Assembly: GCF_001422375.1 (NCBI RefSeq)
Contig: NZ_LMMU01000001.1
Span: 926,088-990,087, forward strand
Origin: Methylobacterium sp. Leaf99
GTDB lineage: Bacteria; Pseudomonadota; Alphaproteobacteria; Rhizobiales; Beijerinckiaceae
Length of the DNA: 64,000 nucleotides
Direction: 5' to 3'
Shown here: positions 36,247 to 45,385 of the stretch, in pieces
Position numbering within the stretch: the first letter of the stretch is position 1
Layout of the letters: each line of letters opens with the position of its first letter
Position numbers and translations under genes: made by a program
The notes under the pieces: model-generated
Told to the model about the DNA's origin: nothing
Database searches by the model: none
What the model saw: only the letters and a program-made list of their open reading frames with translations

Positions 36247-37176
36247 TCACACGCTCGATGGCACGAGGCGGAGCCGAGTTCCCCACGGGTCGTGAAGCAC
36301 GGTGGCACCGTCGTCATCGATCATCGCCAATCCGCCCTCCAGGTAGCGCCCACGAACCTTAGCCAACGTCCTCGTGTCGATCTGGAGCTCGACCTCGGCC
36401 AGACCGGCCATGCCCGCAGGGCGCACCTGAGAGCCCCGGCTGTTCCAGATGTTGGTCGCGAGTTGGTGGTGGTACCCACCGGCCCCGAGGAACGTCGCGC
36501 CCGGGTAGCGGCACATCACGTCGAACCCGAGCAGATCCGCGTAGAAGCGCTCCGCGGCGTCCAGTGCCCCGACCTGGAGATGGACGTGTCCGACGCGACC
36601 GCCCGCCGGCATGCCCCTCCAGGGGGCTGGGGCGGCGCGCAGGAGCCCGGCATGGTCGAGCCGGTCGTTCCTCATGACGATAGTGCCGTCCTCCGCACGC
36701 GGCCACTCGGAACTCGGACGGTCCACGTACACCTCGATGCCGTTCCGTTCAGGGTCGTTGAGGTAGACCGCCTCGCTGACGAGGTGGTCGGCCGCGCCCG
36801 AGAGTTGGATATTGCGCTCCGCCGCGTAGGCGAGCCAGGCGCCCAGGTGGCCGCAGCTCGGGAGCAGGAAGGCCGTGTGGAAGAGGCCCGCCTGCTGTGG
36901 GCTCCAGGGTTGGGCAGCGGGATCGTGCCGGAGTTCCAGCAGGACGGTGGCCCCGACCCCGAGGCGCACCGTATCGGATTTCCGCGAGATGGTCGCGAGG
37001 CCGAGCGTATCGCGATAGAACCGGGCGAGGCCATCGAGGTCTCGCACGACCAGGGCGACGCTACCGACGCGGTATGGCGCGGTGTCCAGCAGTGAAACCG
37101 GGACGTTCGGCGAGGTCCCACCCTCTTGCTCAGTCCCGGGCGCACCTCCTGCCAGGCGTTCGCTTTCGTGGGTCAT
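36247..37176 (-). CDS. VOC-family dioxygenase-like protein (CatE type)
   Basis: A 309-residue protein with two vicinal-oxygen-chelate modules, at about 35-160 (YRVGSVALVVRDLDGLARFY, DTLGLATI) and about 185-300 (GRVGHVHLQVGALDAAERFY, DLLGFDVMC, GGYHHQLATNIW). Likely metal ligands are His in GHVHLQV, His in GGYHHQLA and Glu in AEVELQID. It resembles catechol-2,3-dioxygenase-like CatE. GGAG lies before the ATG, and the start is only 27 nt behind the YceI gene on the same strand, so it may be the last gene of that operon. Confidence 0.82.
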   Translation of the reverse strand: MTHESERLAGGAPGTEQEGGTSPNVPVSLLDTAPYRVGSVALVVRDLDGLARFYRDTLGLATISRKSDTVRLGVGATVLLELRHDPAAQPWSPQQAGLFHTAFLLPSCGHLGAWLAYAAERNIQLSGAADHLVSEAVYLNDPERNGIEVYVDRPSSEWPRAEDGTIVMRNDRLDHAGLLRAAPAPWRGMPAGGRVGHVHLQVGALDAAERFYADLLGFDVMCRYPGATFLGAGGYHHQLATNIWNSRGSQVRPAGMAGLAEVELQIDTRTLAKVRGRYLEGGLAMIDDDGATVLHDPWGTRLRLVPSSV

Positions 37177-37203
37177 GCTAGTGCTCCGGAGCTATGGAAT
37201 CGG

Positions 37204-37782
37204 TCAGCCGCGGTTAGCGGGCGCGGGCTGGATCGTGGCCGCGAGGTCGATGTCGACCCCGACATCGAGACCGACCCACTGGCCCGATGCCCACGGGCCC
37301 TGGCCGACACCGAAATCGGTTCGGACGAGGCCGACGTGGCCGGTGGCCCGCGCCTGATCCTTGTCGTGCGTGAGATGGAAGGGCAGCGTGAGCGGCCGGC
37401 TTGTGCCCCGGATCGTCAGGGTCCCGACCGCCTCGTAGTCGCCGCGCCCCTTATCGATGAAGCGGGCCGCCTCGAAGCGTGCTTGGTTTGCGCCCTTCAC
37501 GTCGAACCAGTCCTTCTGCGGAAGCGCCTCATCACGCTGGACGTCGCCCGTCCTAGCGCTGGCGAGGTCGATCAACACGACGGCGTGCCCGGCCTCGGGC
37601 TTGGCCGGGTCGAAGTCGATCTTTGCCTGGAAGCGCTCGAAGCTCCCGGTGAATGGCGCCCCGACCTGCACACCGGAGAACTTGATGGTGCTCTTGGCTG
37701 GGTCGACCGCCCATTCGGCGGCGGTCGCAGGAACCGCGGCGGCCGACAGGGCGACCGCGAGGCAGAGGAGTCGCGTGTTCAT
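37204..37782 (-). CDS. YceI-family periplasmic lipid-binding protein (second copy)
   Basis: A 192-residue exported protein. Signal peptide NTRLLCLAVALSAAAVPATA, then the YceI barrel: WAVDPAKSTIKFSGVQVGAPFTG, NQARFEAARFIDKGRGDYEA, GTLTIRGTSRPLTLPF and VRTDFGVGQG. YceI proteins bind isoprenoid or other lipid chains such as quinones in the periplasm. Its ATG overlaps the cytochrome b561 stop by 4 nt (ATGA), so the two are translated together, suggesting a shared quinone-linked role. Confidence 0.9.
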   Translation of the reverse strand: MNTRLLCLAVALSAAAVPATAAEWAVDPAKSTIKFSGVQVGAPFTGSFERFQAKIDFDPAKPEAGHAVVLIDLASARTGDVQRDEALPQKDWFDVKGANQARFEAARFIDKGRGDYEAVGTLTIRGTSRPLTLPFHLTHDKDQARATGHVGLVRTDFGVGQGPWASGQWVGLDVGVDIDLAATIQPAPANRG

Positions 37783-38387
37783 GGGTTCGATTCCAGGGGC
37801 CCGGACCGCGCCGAAGGTGCACGGGCCGGGAGCATGCGGCGCAGGACGTCGTCGTGGATGATGAAGTGGTGGCGCAGGACGGCTGCCACGTGAAGGATGA
37901 GCAGCGCCGCCAGCAGCCACGCCCCGTAGGCGTGCACCAGCATGAGGAAGCCCTCCGCCGCCGCCGGGTTCGGGACGAACGCGGCAAGGGGAAGGTGCGG
38001 CCAGGGCACGAGGCCATAGAGAACAGTCGGGATGTTGAACTGCGACAGCGACACCACGGCCCAGCCGGTCAGGGGCAGCCCGACGAGGAGCAGGTACAGC
38101 AGACCGTGCGCCGTCGAGGCCGCCACACGCTCCCGCGCCGGCATCCCGTCCGGGTGCGGCGGTGGCCGGTGGGTCAGGAGCCAGAGGACCCGCAGGACCG
38201 TCAGGGCCAGCACCGTGATGCCGACCGACTTGTGCCACTGGTAGAGCTGGAACTGACGTATCGGCGCCAGTCCCGCATGCGTCATAAACAGGCCCATGCC
38301 GATCATGGCGAGCACGCCGAGCGCGCTCGCCCAGTGCAGCAGGATAGCCACGGCGGAGTACCGCCGCGCGGACACACCGGTTGCCAT
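37779..38387 (-). CDS. Cytochrome b561 family membrane protein
   Basis: A 202-residue four-helix inner-membrane diheme cytochrome of the CybB/YodB type. Probable heme-ligand His residues lie in AILLHWASALG (helix 1), QLYQWHKSVGITVL (helix 2), and LVHAYGAWLLAALLILHVAAVLRHH split over helices 3-4. These proteins move electrons between the quinone pool and an acceptor such as superoxide. It lies between two YceI genes, 21 nt after the first and overlapping the second by 4 nt. Confidence 0.9.
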   Translation of the reverse strand: MATGVSARRYSAVAILLHWASALGVLAMIGMGLFMTHAGLAPIRQFQLYQWHKSVGITVLALTVLRVLWLLTHRPPPHPDGMPARERVAASTAHGLLYLLLVGLPLTGWAVVSLSQFNIPTVLYGLVPWPHLPLAAFVPNPAAAEGFLMLVHAYGAWLLAALLILHVAAVLRHHFIIHDDVLRRMLPARAPSARSGPLESNP

Positions 38388-38408
38388 GGCCGTCCTCCGA
38401 GCCGTCGG

Positions 38409-39017
38409 TCAGTCCTGACGCTCGAAGGCGCCCGCGATGGTGAGGTGCAGCTCGTCGCCGATCAGCGGCACGTAGGTCTTCACGCCGAACTCCGAGCGCT
38501 TGAGCGTGCCGGTGGCCTCGAAGCCGACCGTGTACTTCTTGTTCAGCGGGTTGGCGCCGGCGCCGACCAGGGTGACGTCGAGGGTCACCGGCTTGGTCAC
38601 CCCGTGGAGCGTCAGGTCACCCGTCACCTTCGCGTGGTCCTTGCCGGCCGGCGCGACCTTGGTCGAGACGAAGGTCATGGTCGGGTACTTCCCGGCGTCG
38701 AGCCACTGGTCGCCCTTGAGCTCGTCGGTGAGCTTGGCGCTGGTGGTCGTCACCGAGGCGACCGGGATCTTCACCGACAGCTTCGAGGCGGCGGGGTTCT
38801 TCGGGTCGAGGGTGAGGCTGCCCGACACGTCCGAGAAGCCGCCGGCATAGTTCGAGAAGCCCATGTGCGACACCCGCCAGCCGACCTGGGTATGACCGGG
38901 GTCGACCGCGTAGGTGCCGGCCTGGATCTGCGCCGGGTCGCGGGTGGCCGGCGACTGAGCCAGGACCGGGGTAGCGACGAGGGTCAGGGCGAGGCCGGGG
39001 ATGAGGATGGACTTCAC
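38409..39017 (-). CDS. YceI-family periplasmic lipid-binding protein (first copy)
   Basis: A 202-residue YceI protein starting at GTG 39017 with a GGAG ribosome site 8 nt before it. Signal peptide KSILIPGLALTLVATPVLA, then AGTYAVDPGHTQVGWRVSHM, GDQWLDAGKYPTMTFVSTKV, GDLTLHGVTKPVTLDVTLV and KRSEFGVKTYVP. It is the first gene of the YceI-cytochrome b561-YceI(-VOC) unit and is divergent from a LysR regulator. It differs clearly from the second YceI copy, so the pair is not a recent duplication. Confidence 0.92.
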   Translation of the reverse strand: MKSILIPGLALTLVATPVLAQSPATRDPAQIQAGTYAVDPGHTQVGWRVSHMGFSNYAGGFSDVSGSLTLDPKNPAASKLSVKIPVASVTTTSAKLTDELKGDQWLDAGKYPTMTFVSTKVAPAGKDHAKVTGDLTLHGVTKPVTLDVTLVGAGANPLNKKYTVGFEATGTLKRSEFGVKTYVPLIGDELHLTIAGAFERQD

Positions 39018-39134
39018 GGGTGTCTCCGGGACTGAAACGGGCGACCCGCCCCACCTGGGGGAAGGGCCGCGAGAGCCGAGGACGTTGGAATACCCACGTT
39101 GGCGGCCGAGGTTGAGCCTGCTATTCGGAACCAC

Positions 39135-40082
39135 ATGGTTGCGAAAACGGAAACCTTCGGTGGCGGATTGGACGACCTGCGCGCCTTCTGCGCGGTGGTC
39201 GACCTCGGTACAGTGACGGCGGCCGCGGCGAGCCGGGGCGAGACCAAGGGCAGCCTCAGCCGACGCATCTCGCGGCTGGAGGCCGCGCTCGGCGCCACCC
39301 TGGTGGCCCGCCATCCCCGCGCTGTGTCGCCTACCGCGGAGGGCCTGGCCTTCTATGCCAAGGTGCAGGAGAGCCTCGCGCTCCTCGACGAGGCGGCCGA
39401 GACCGCGCGTGACGCCCGCACCGTTCCTGCGGGTCACCTCCGGGTGACGACCTCGGTCGATTTCGGCATCGAGCTGATGCCGGGGATCGTCGCGAGCTTC
39501 CGCCGGGCCTACCCGCAGATCACAGTCGATATGATCAACACGGACGCGCGGCTCGACCTCGCGGCCAACCGGATCGACCTCGCCCTGCGCCTGGGCGATG
39601 CGGAGGAGACCGGCTACAGGGCCGCGCTGATCCTGCGTCTCTGGGTCGGGCTCTACGCGGCGCCGGACTACCTCGCGCGGCGTCCGGCGCCGACGAGCCT
39701 TGCGGCCCTGGCGGAGCACGACCTGATCCTCTCGCGCGAACGGCCCGGGGCGCTGGGCATCATGCTCAGCGACGGCCGGGGCCGGACGGAACAGGTCGCG
39801 CTCAGCCCCGCCGTCCGGGCGAGCGACTTCGCCGCGGTACTCCGGCTGACGCTGGCCGGGACAGGCATCGGCCATCTGCCGAGCGCCGTGGCGGCCGGCT
39901 CCGTCGAGAACGGGGCACTCGTACGGGTGCTCGCACCTTGGGCGACGGCGGGTGGGGCGCTCCGGGCCGTGAGCCTCGCTGGCCGGGAATTACCGGCACG
40001 CGTGCGCGTCTTTCGCGAGCACGTTCGCTCCGAGATGATGAAGCGCTTCGCCGTCGAGCCGGACCAGGCCGAAGGCACCTGA
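39135..40082 (+). CDS. LysR-family transcriptional regulator
   Basis: A 315-residue regulator. The N-terminal winged helix (DLRAFCAVVDLGTVTAAAAS, GSLSRRISRLEAALGATLVA) is followed by an effector domain with the typical LRVTTSVDFGIELMPGIVASF. I use ATG 39135 (MVAKTETFGGG), which gives a normal helix-turn-helix distance; upstream codons in frame are unlikely to be translated. It is divergent from the YceI-b561-YceI operon with 117 bp between starts, the classic LysR arrangement, so it probably controls that operon. Confidence 0.9.
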   Translation: MVAKTETFGGGLDDLRAFCAVVDLGTVTAAAASRGETKGSLSRRISRLEAALGATLVARHPRAVSPTAEGLAFYAKVQESLALLDEAAETARDARTVPAGHLRVTTSVDFGIELMPGIVASFRRAYPQITVDMINTDARLDLAANRIDLALRLGDAEETGYRAALILRLWVGLYAAPDYLARRPAPTSLAALAEHDLILSRERPGALGIMLSDGRGRTEQVALSPAVRASDFAAVLRLTLAGTGIGHLPSAVAAGSVENGALVRVLAPWATAGGALRAVSLAGRELPARVRVFREHVRSEMMKRFAVEPDQAEGT

Positions 40083-40251
40083 GGCGAGCGGTTTCCAACG
40101 ACGTTCCTCGGCCGTTGAGCAGCGTCGGCTCAGGGTGGAGGCTTTGTGGAACGGCGCGATGACGGCGACGTGTCCTCACAGCCTCGGTCTCTTTCCCTAT
40201 CCCGCCGCCACGAGGGGTTTGTACCTATCCCGGGCGGCAGGGGCTTGCAGA

Positions 40252-41118
<867 letters not shown>

Positions 41119-41170
41119 GTGGGATGGGAGCGTCATGTGTCAAAGCCTTGGTGGTTCGGTATCGGTACAA

Positions 41171-41223
41171 GGTCTATAAGTGAGACCGAGGCCGCCCGTA
41201 AGGAGGCAGGTTTTGGGGACCTG
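41171..41223. promoter_or_regulatory. Two inverted repeats between qorB-like gene and hxlR
   Basis: GGTCT-N7-AGACC (41171-41187) and CAGGT-N7-ACCTG (41207-41223) share the same 5-bp arm and 7-nt spacer geometry, 36 bp apart. HxlR-type regulators bind such inverted repeats in the shared promoter, so these are candidate operators. Confidence 0.4.
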
Positions 41224-41443
41224 GTTACGGGGAAGGAACCACCGGTATGAGCGACGTTAGCGGGCTGGCCGGCAAGTTCGACAGCTGGCAGCGCATGAGC
41301 TTCGATCCGGCCCGCTGTCCGGTCCGGGACGTGCTCGATCACCTTGGCGACAAATGGACGACCTTGATCGTGATTGCGTGGCCTGCCCCCTGAAAAGTGG
41401 TCCTCCCTGAGGTATGGCTTTGAGCCATGTGGAGGATGTCATC

Positions 41444-41722
41444 ATGGGACGGAAGAAGCATACGGCTGAAGAGATTGTTGCCAAGCTGCGGCAAGTCGAT
41501 GTTTTGGTCTCGCAGGGTCGCAAGGTGGCGGAAGCAATCCGGTCCATCGAGGTGACCGAGGTTACGTATTACCGTTGGCGCTCTGAGTACGGCGGCCTGA
41601 AGGGTGACCAGGTCAAGCGGCTAAAGTCCCTGGAGACGGAGAACCAGCGGCTTCGTCGGGCGATCTCCGACCTGACCTTGGAGAAGCTAATCCTCAAGGA
41701 GGCCGCATCGGGAAACTTCTGA
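41444..41722 (+). CDS. IS3 transposase OrfA
   Basis: A 92-residue DNA-binding protein: helix-turn-helix from KKHTAEEIVAKLRQVDVLVS to EVTEVTYYRWRSEYGG, then a leucine-zipper coiled coil (LETENQRLRRAISDLTLEKL). It binds the IS ends and, fused by frameshift to OrfB, forms the transposase. ATG 41444 follows GGAGG closely. The frame ends at TGA 41720, next to a slippery heptamer. Confidence 0.93.
   Translation: MGRKKHTAEEIVAKLRQVDVLVSQGRKVAEAIRSIEVTEVTYYRWRSEYGGLKGDQVKRLKSLETENQRLRRAISDLTLEKLILKEAASGNF
41710..41716 (+). other. Programmed -1 frameshift site
   Basis: The heptamer GGGAAAC is phased as G-GGA-AAC in the orfA frame, the X-XXY-YYZ slippery pattern, with the orfA stop 4 nt later. Slipping back one base reads GGG-AAA-CTT-CTG and enters the orfB frame (GKLLSPARRR). 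This would make the OrfAB fusion. Confidence 0.7.
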
Positions 41723-41772
41723 GCCCGGCTCGCCGCCGGGCTTGTGTCGACTACGTCGTTGCCGAGCATGGC

Positions 41773-42612
41773 GTGTCGGAACGCTTTGCCTGCCGTGTCC
41801 TGGGACAGCATCGTTCGACCCAGCGCAAGTGTGCTGTGGTGGTCGAGGACGAGGCCACTCTGACAGCCGCCATCATCGCCCTGGCTCTGCAGTACGGGCG
41901 CTACGGCTACCGTCGGATCACGGCTTTGCTCCGGCGTGACGGCTGGACGGTGAACGTGAAGCGGGTCGAACGGATCTGGCGACGAGAGGGGCTCAAGGTC
42001 CCGGCTCGGCAACCGAAGCGGTCGCGCCTCTGGCTCAACGACGGTTCCTGCCTGCGACTACGGCCGGAGCATTCCGACCACGTCTGGTCCTACGACTTCG
42101 TTGAGCACCGCACGCACAATGGGCGCAAGTACCGAATGCTGAACGTGATCGACGAGTTCACCCGCGAGTGCTTAGCGATCCGGGTCGCTCGTAAGCTGAA
42201 GGCACTCGACGTGATCGACGTGCTCTCGGACCTGTTCAGCCTCCGCGGGGTGCCCGGTCACATCCGCTCGGACAATGGGCCGGAGTTCATCGCCAAGGCT
42301 GTTCAGGACTGGATCGCGGCGGTTGGATCAGTGACCGCCTACATCGAGCCGGGCAGTCCATGGGAGAACGGGTACTGCGAGAGCTTCAACGCGAAGCTCC
42401 GCGACGAACTCCTCAACGGGGAGGTGTTCTACACCCTCAAGGAAGCCAGTGTCGTCATCGAGCAGTGGCGGAAAGACTGCAATACTATCCGACCGCACTC
42501 GTCGCTCGGCTACCAGCCACCTGCACCGGAGGTCGTTATCTGGCCAACAGAACCAAGTGGCTCAGCGCCGCTCGCTCACCCCGCCATCGTCACGCGACCG
42601 ACAATGCACTAA
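41773..42612 (+). CDS. IS3 transposase OrfB (integrase core)
   Basis: The DDE integrase part: an HTH_21 segment ([20 protein letters not shown]), then the catalytic Asp in [11 protein letters not shown], the second Asp in [10 protein letters not shown] and the Glu in [18 protein letters not shown]. It ends with [16 protein letters not shown]. The frame is open upstream to the frameshift site, so it is normally made as an OrfAB fusion; GTG 41773 is only the first start codon in frame. Confidence 0.93.
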   Translation: MSERFACRVLGQHRSTQRKCAVVVEDEATLTAAIIALALQYGRYGYRRITALLRRDGWTVNVKRVERIWRREGLKVPARQPKRSRLWLNDGSCLRLRPEHSDHVWSYDFVEHRTHNGRKYRMLNVIDEFTRECLAIRVARKLKALDVIDVLSDLFSLRGVPGHIRSDNGPEFIAKAVQDWIAAVGSVTAYIEPGSPWENGYCESFNAKLRDELLNGEVFYTLKEASVVIEQWRKDCNTIRPHSSLGYQPPAPEVVIWPTEPSGSAPLAHPAIVTRPTMH

Positions 42613-42936
42613 CTTCGAACTTGGGCCACCGCATGGGGGCAGGCCACATTCCGGATATCTCGAAGCGGATGTTGACGCAGTGTCTGCGGAACCTGGAGCG
42701 CGATGGGCTCATCACCCGTCATGTTTTCCCGACCAGTCACCCGAGCGTCGAATATCGGCTGGCGGATCTGGGGCGCTCGCTGCTAGCCCCCCTGCAAGCG
42801 TTGGTCGAATGGGCTGAAGCTAGTCATCAGAGCATTCGCGATGCTCGTCTTCGCTTCGATGCTGTTCCTTCAAATACCTGAGGGCGGACGTTTGGCAGGT
42901 CGCGGAGGAGCCGTATTGAGCGGATCCCGCACCATG

Positions 42937-43020
42937 GTCCGCTTTGATGCATCCGCCGTCCGTAAGCGGATGGGCAGGAAACCACCCATTGCGGATGTTC
43001 GTGGCGGGTACCCCGGCCTC
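42937..43020 (+). repeat. Dispersed intergenic repeat, copy 6 (upstream half)
   Basis: TCCGCTTTGATGCATCCGCC is followed by GTCCGTAAGCGGATGGGCAG, GAAACCACCCATTGCGGATG and TTCGTGGCGGGT. This matches the upstream half of copy 3, including the TCCGCTT/AAGCGGA inverted repeat. The downstream half is degenerate. Confidence 0.55.
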
Positions 43021-43039
43021 AATCCGAAGGGGAACGGCT

Positions 43040-43912
43040 CTAGCCGAGGATAGGGAGCGTTGGGCTGCTCGGCACCGGTGGGTGCCCAAGGGCAGACAGG
43101 ATCGCGTCCAGGCCGTCGGTCAGTGCCGCGGGCCCGGGCTGGAGGATGAGGGGCGACTTGATCTCGTGGATGCGCCCCTGAGCTACGGCTGGCAAATTGG
43201 CCCAGCCTGCTCGGGAGGCGATGCTGGACGGCACGACCTTCTTCCCACACCACGACGCCAGGATGACCTCGGGCGCAGCCGCCACCACCGCATCGGGCGT
43301 TACGATGCGGTGCTTGGCGGCCGCCTGCCGGGCAAGCTCCGGAAAGATGTCGTCGCCGCCAGCGATGCGCACGAGCTCCGACACCCAGCCGATCCCCGAG
43401 ATCAGGGGTTCGTCCCACTCCTCGAAGTAAACCCGGGGCCGGGGTCGCCCGCGGACGAGGTCAGCCACCCGCGCCAGCCGGACCTCGTAGCTGGTGGCGA
43501 GCGTTTCGGCCCGCTCGCGGGCGTCAACGAGGACCCCAAGGGTGCGGATCATCGCCATGATGCCAGCGACGTCGCGCTGGTTGAAGGCATGCACGGCGAT
43601 CCCCGCACGGACGAGATCCGCGACGATGCCGGCTTGAAGATCGGAGAAGGTAAGCACCAGATCGGGTGCGAGGGCGAGGATCCTCGGTAGGTCCGCGCTG
43701 GTGAAGGCCGAGACCCTAGGCTTCTCACGACGGACCTGAGGCGGGCGCACGGCATAGCCGGACACGCCGATGATGCGGTCCTGCTCACCGAGGAGGTACA
43801 GGGTCTCGACCGTCTCCTCGGTCAGGCAGACGATACGTTCGGGCGGGGGCGGCGCATGCACCCTCATACCCCCCATGACATCGACCGGCACCCCTCGGAT
43901 CAGTAGTGGCAT
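43040..43912 (-). CDS. BtuF-like periplasmic-binding-fold protein
   Basis: A 290-residue type III substrate-binding fold: PERIVCLTEETVETLYLLGE at the start, APDLVLTFSDLQAGIVADLV in the first lobe, a long linker helix, then RVYFEEWDEPLISGIGWVSE and RAGWANLPAVAQGRIHEIKS in the second. This is the cobalamin/heme/siderophore-binding group. No signal peptide or lipobox is visible at the N-terminus, and no permease or ATPase gene is nearby, so it may work with a distant transporter or in the cytoplasm. It is divergent from the HAD gene. Confidence 0.8.
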   Translation of the reverse strand: MPLLIRGVPVDVMGGMRVHAPPPPERIVCLTEETVETLYLLGEQDRIIGVSGYAVRPPQVRREKPRVSAFTSADLPRILALAPDLVLTFSDLQAGIVADLVRAGIAVHAFNQRDVAGIMAMIRTLGVLVDARERAETLATSYEVRLARVADLVRGRPRPRVYFEEWDEPLISGIGWVSELVRIAGGDDIFPELARQAAAKHRIVTPDAVVAAAPEVILASWCGKKVVPSSIASRAGWANLPAVAQGRIHEIKSPLILQPGPAALTDGLDAILSALGHPPVPSSPTLPILG

Positions 43913-43995
43913 GCCACGTTGGTCATGCCACGCCCTCAGGCTGGAACTTGCGACCCGAACCGCCGCTTCCGTAAGGGTAGAGGAAGAAACGTTTC

Positions 43996-44670
43996 ATGCC
44001 CGCAGCAGTGATCTTCGATGTCGACGGCACGCTCATCGACTCCGTTCCCCAGCACGCCCAGGCCTGGCAGGATGCCTTTCGCGATTTCGGCCACGATATC
44101 CCCTTCGAGGACCTTCGGCGGCAAATCGGGAAGGGCGGCGACCTCCTGCTCCCGGTGTTCCTGTCCGAGGACGAGATGGCGGAGAAGGGCGACGCGCTGG
44201 AGAAGCACCGCTCGAACGTCCTGAAGGAACGCTACCTACCGACGATCAAGGGGCTGCCCCAGGTCCGGGCACTCATCGAACGCCTGCTGGCTGACGGCAA
44301 GCGGCTCGCGTTGGCCTCCTCCGCCAAGGCGGACGAACTCAAGGTCTACAAGAAGATCGCCGACATCCAGGATCTCATCGACATCGAGACGTCCTCCGAC
44401 GATGCCGAGGAGAGCAAGCCGAACCCGGACATCTTCGTGGCCGCCTTGAAGCGTCTCGATGGGATCGAGGCAGGCGATGCAATTGTAGTCGGCGACACAC
44501 CCTACGATGCCGAGGCCGCCGGCAAGGCCGGCATACGAACGATTGGCCTGCTCAGTGGCGGTTGGACGGCTGAGGAGCTGAAGCAGTCCGGCTGCATCGC
44601 CACCTACCGGGATCCTGCGGACCTACTGGCCCACTACACGACCTCACCGCTTGTCGGACCGCAGGCCTGA
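43996..44670 (+). CDS. HAD-family phosphatase (phosphoglycolate phosphatase-like)
   Basis: A 224-residue HAD hydrolase with all four motifs: nucleophile VIFDVDGTLIDS (Asp9, Asp11), Ser in LALASSAKADEL, Lys in ESKPNPDIFV, and acid pair in IVVGDTPYDAEAAGKAG. A helical cap between motifs I and II puts it with the beta-phosphoglucomutase/phosphoglycolate-like group. The substrate cannot be read from sequence. It is followed by a thioesterase 26 nt downstream on the same strand. Confidence 0.88.
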   Translation: MPAAVIFDVDGTLIDSVPQHAQAWQDAFRDFGHDIPFEDLRRQIGKGGDLLLPVFLSEDEMAEKGDALEKHRSNVLKERYLPTIKGLPQVRALIERLLADGKRLALASSAKADELKVYKKIADIQDLIDIETSSDDAEESKPNPDIFVAALKRLDGIEAGDAIVVGDTPYDAEAAGKAGIRTIGLLSGGWTAEELKQSGCIATYRDPADLLAHYTTSPLVGPQA

Positions 44671-44696
44671 ACGTTCGCTTCCTCGGAGCATCTCAC

Positions 44697-45086
44697 ATGG
44701 GCGACACGATCCCACGACTCTCCGAGGGACCGCACCTACGCACCATCGCCATGCCACGCGACACGAATGCCGCCGGTGCCATCTTCGGCGGATGGACGGT
44801 GTCGCAAATGGACTTGGCAGGCGGCACGTTCGCCGCCCAGCGGACGAAGGGCCGCGTCGCGACCGTCAGCATCGACGCCATGCGCTTCCTGCGCCCGATT
44901 GCGGTGGGCGACGAGGTCAGTTGCTACTGCAGCCTGCAGGAGGACGGCGAGACATCGTTGGGCGTGAGGATCGAGGTCTGGGCCAGGGACCGCACGGGGG
45001 GTGAACCGGAAAAGGTCACCGAGGGAGTCTTTACATACGTGGCCCTGGACGACGACGGAAAACCGCGCGGCAAGAACGACGGCTAG
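44697..45086 (+). CDS. Acyl-CoA thioesterase (YciA type)
   Basis: A 129-residue hot-dog protein. The pattern RTIAMPRDTNAAGAIFGGWT, then MDLAGGTFAAQRTKGRVATV, followed by RFLRPIAVGDEV, is the YciA/BACH signature, with the active Asp in PRDTNAAG. It hydrolyses acyl-CoA in the cytoplasm. It probably shares an mRNA with the HAD gene. Confidence 0.9.
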   Translation: MGDTIPRLSEGPHLRTIAMPRDTNAAGAIFGGWTVSQMDLAGGTFAAQRTKGRVATVSIDAMRFLRPIAVGDEVSCYCSLQEDGETSLGVRIEVWARDRTGGEPEKVTEGVFTYVALDDDGKPRGKNDG

Positions 45087-45385
45087 GCGGACAAAACCTA
45101 GACCGCGGTCGCTGCCCGCTCATCGAAGGCCCTATAAGGACCATATCGCGCCTGGGGCCGCCGCACCGCCTATCGTCGCGGATGCTTCAGTCTTTGATCG
45201 TCGACGTGAATGCGATGCTAAACTCCCAAGCCTAATGAATGGTCCTATTGCCCGTCAGTCGTGGTGGTCGACACAAAGCCTAGGGTGGCGGGGTGGGGGG
45301 GGGCATACGTCCGGTCCGGCATTGCCAAACCTGGGACACAAGGCTCCGCTCTATTCGGCTTGCTAACAGGTTCCGCGGGACGTGA
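45087..45385. other. Gene-free spacer
   Basis: I see no gene, repeat copy or clear operator. It includes a G-rich run near 45291-45303. Confidence 0.5.

Larger units (their letters stand above)
41379..42646 (+). mobile_element. IS3-family insertion sequence (IS407-like), intact
   Basis: A 1268-bp element with terminal inverted repeats TGGCCTGCCCCC...GGGGGCAGGCCA, starting TG and ending CA. It codes for orfA and orfB in overlapping phases with a frameshift site, and the DDE residues are present, so it may be active. The flanks (GCG left, CAT right) do not form a target duplication and the host gene lacks codons, so an adjacent deletion or recombination followed insertion. Confidence 0.93.
41247..42881 (+). 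pseudogene. HxlR-family regulator split by an IS3 element
   Basis: The 5' part ([20 protein letters not shown], then [20 protein letters not shown] and IVIA) stops at the left end of the IS at 41378. The 3' part resumes at 42648 with [20 protein letters not shown] and runs to TGA at 42879-42881. By comparison with the family, about 13 codons of the winged helix are missing between the two parts. HxlR proteins sense quinones or aldehydes through a conserved N-terminal Cys, here in PARCPV. The gene cannot produce a working regulator. Confidence 0.88.

Noticed and set aside
37770..37800. GGTTCGATTCC resembling a tRNA T-loop
   Set aside because: It lies inside the cytochrome b561 and YceI coding overlap and no acceptor or anticodon arms can be formed.
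41235..41258. GGAAC...CGTT pair at the hxlR start, resembling an EcfG promoter
   Set aside because: The spacer is 15 nt and the second element lies inside the coding region.
43943..43967. GGAAC-N16-CGCT before the HAD gene as an EcfG promoter
   Set aside because: The -10 element has one mismatch at a key base and there is no support from gene function; left unlisted as a feature.
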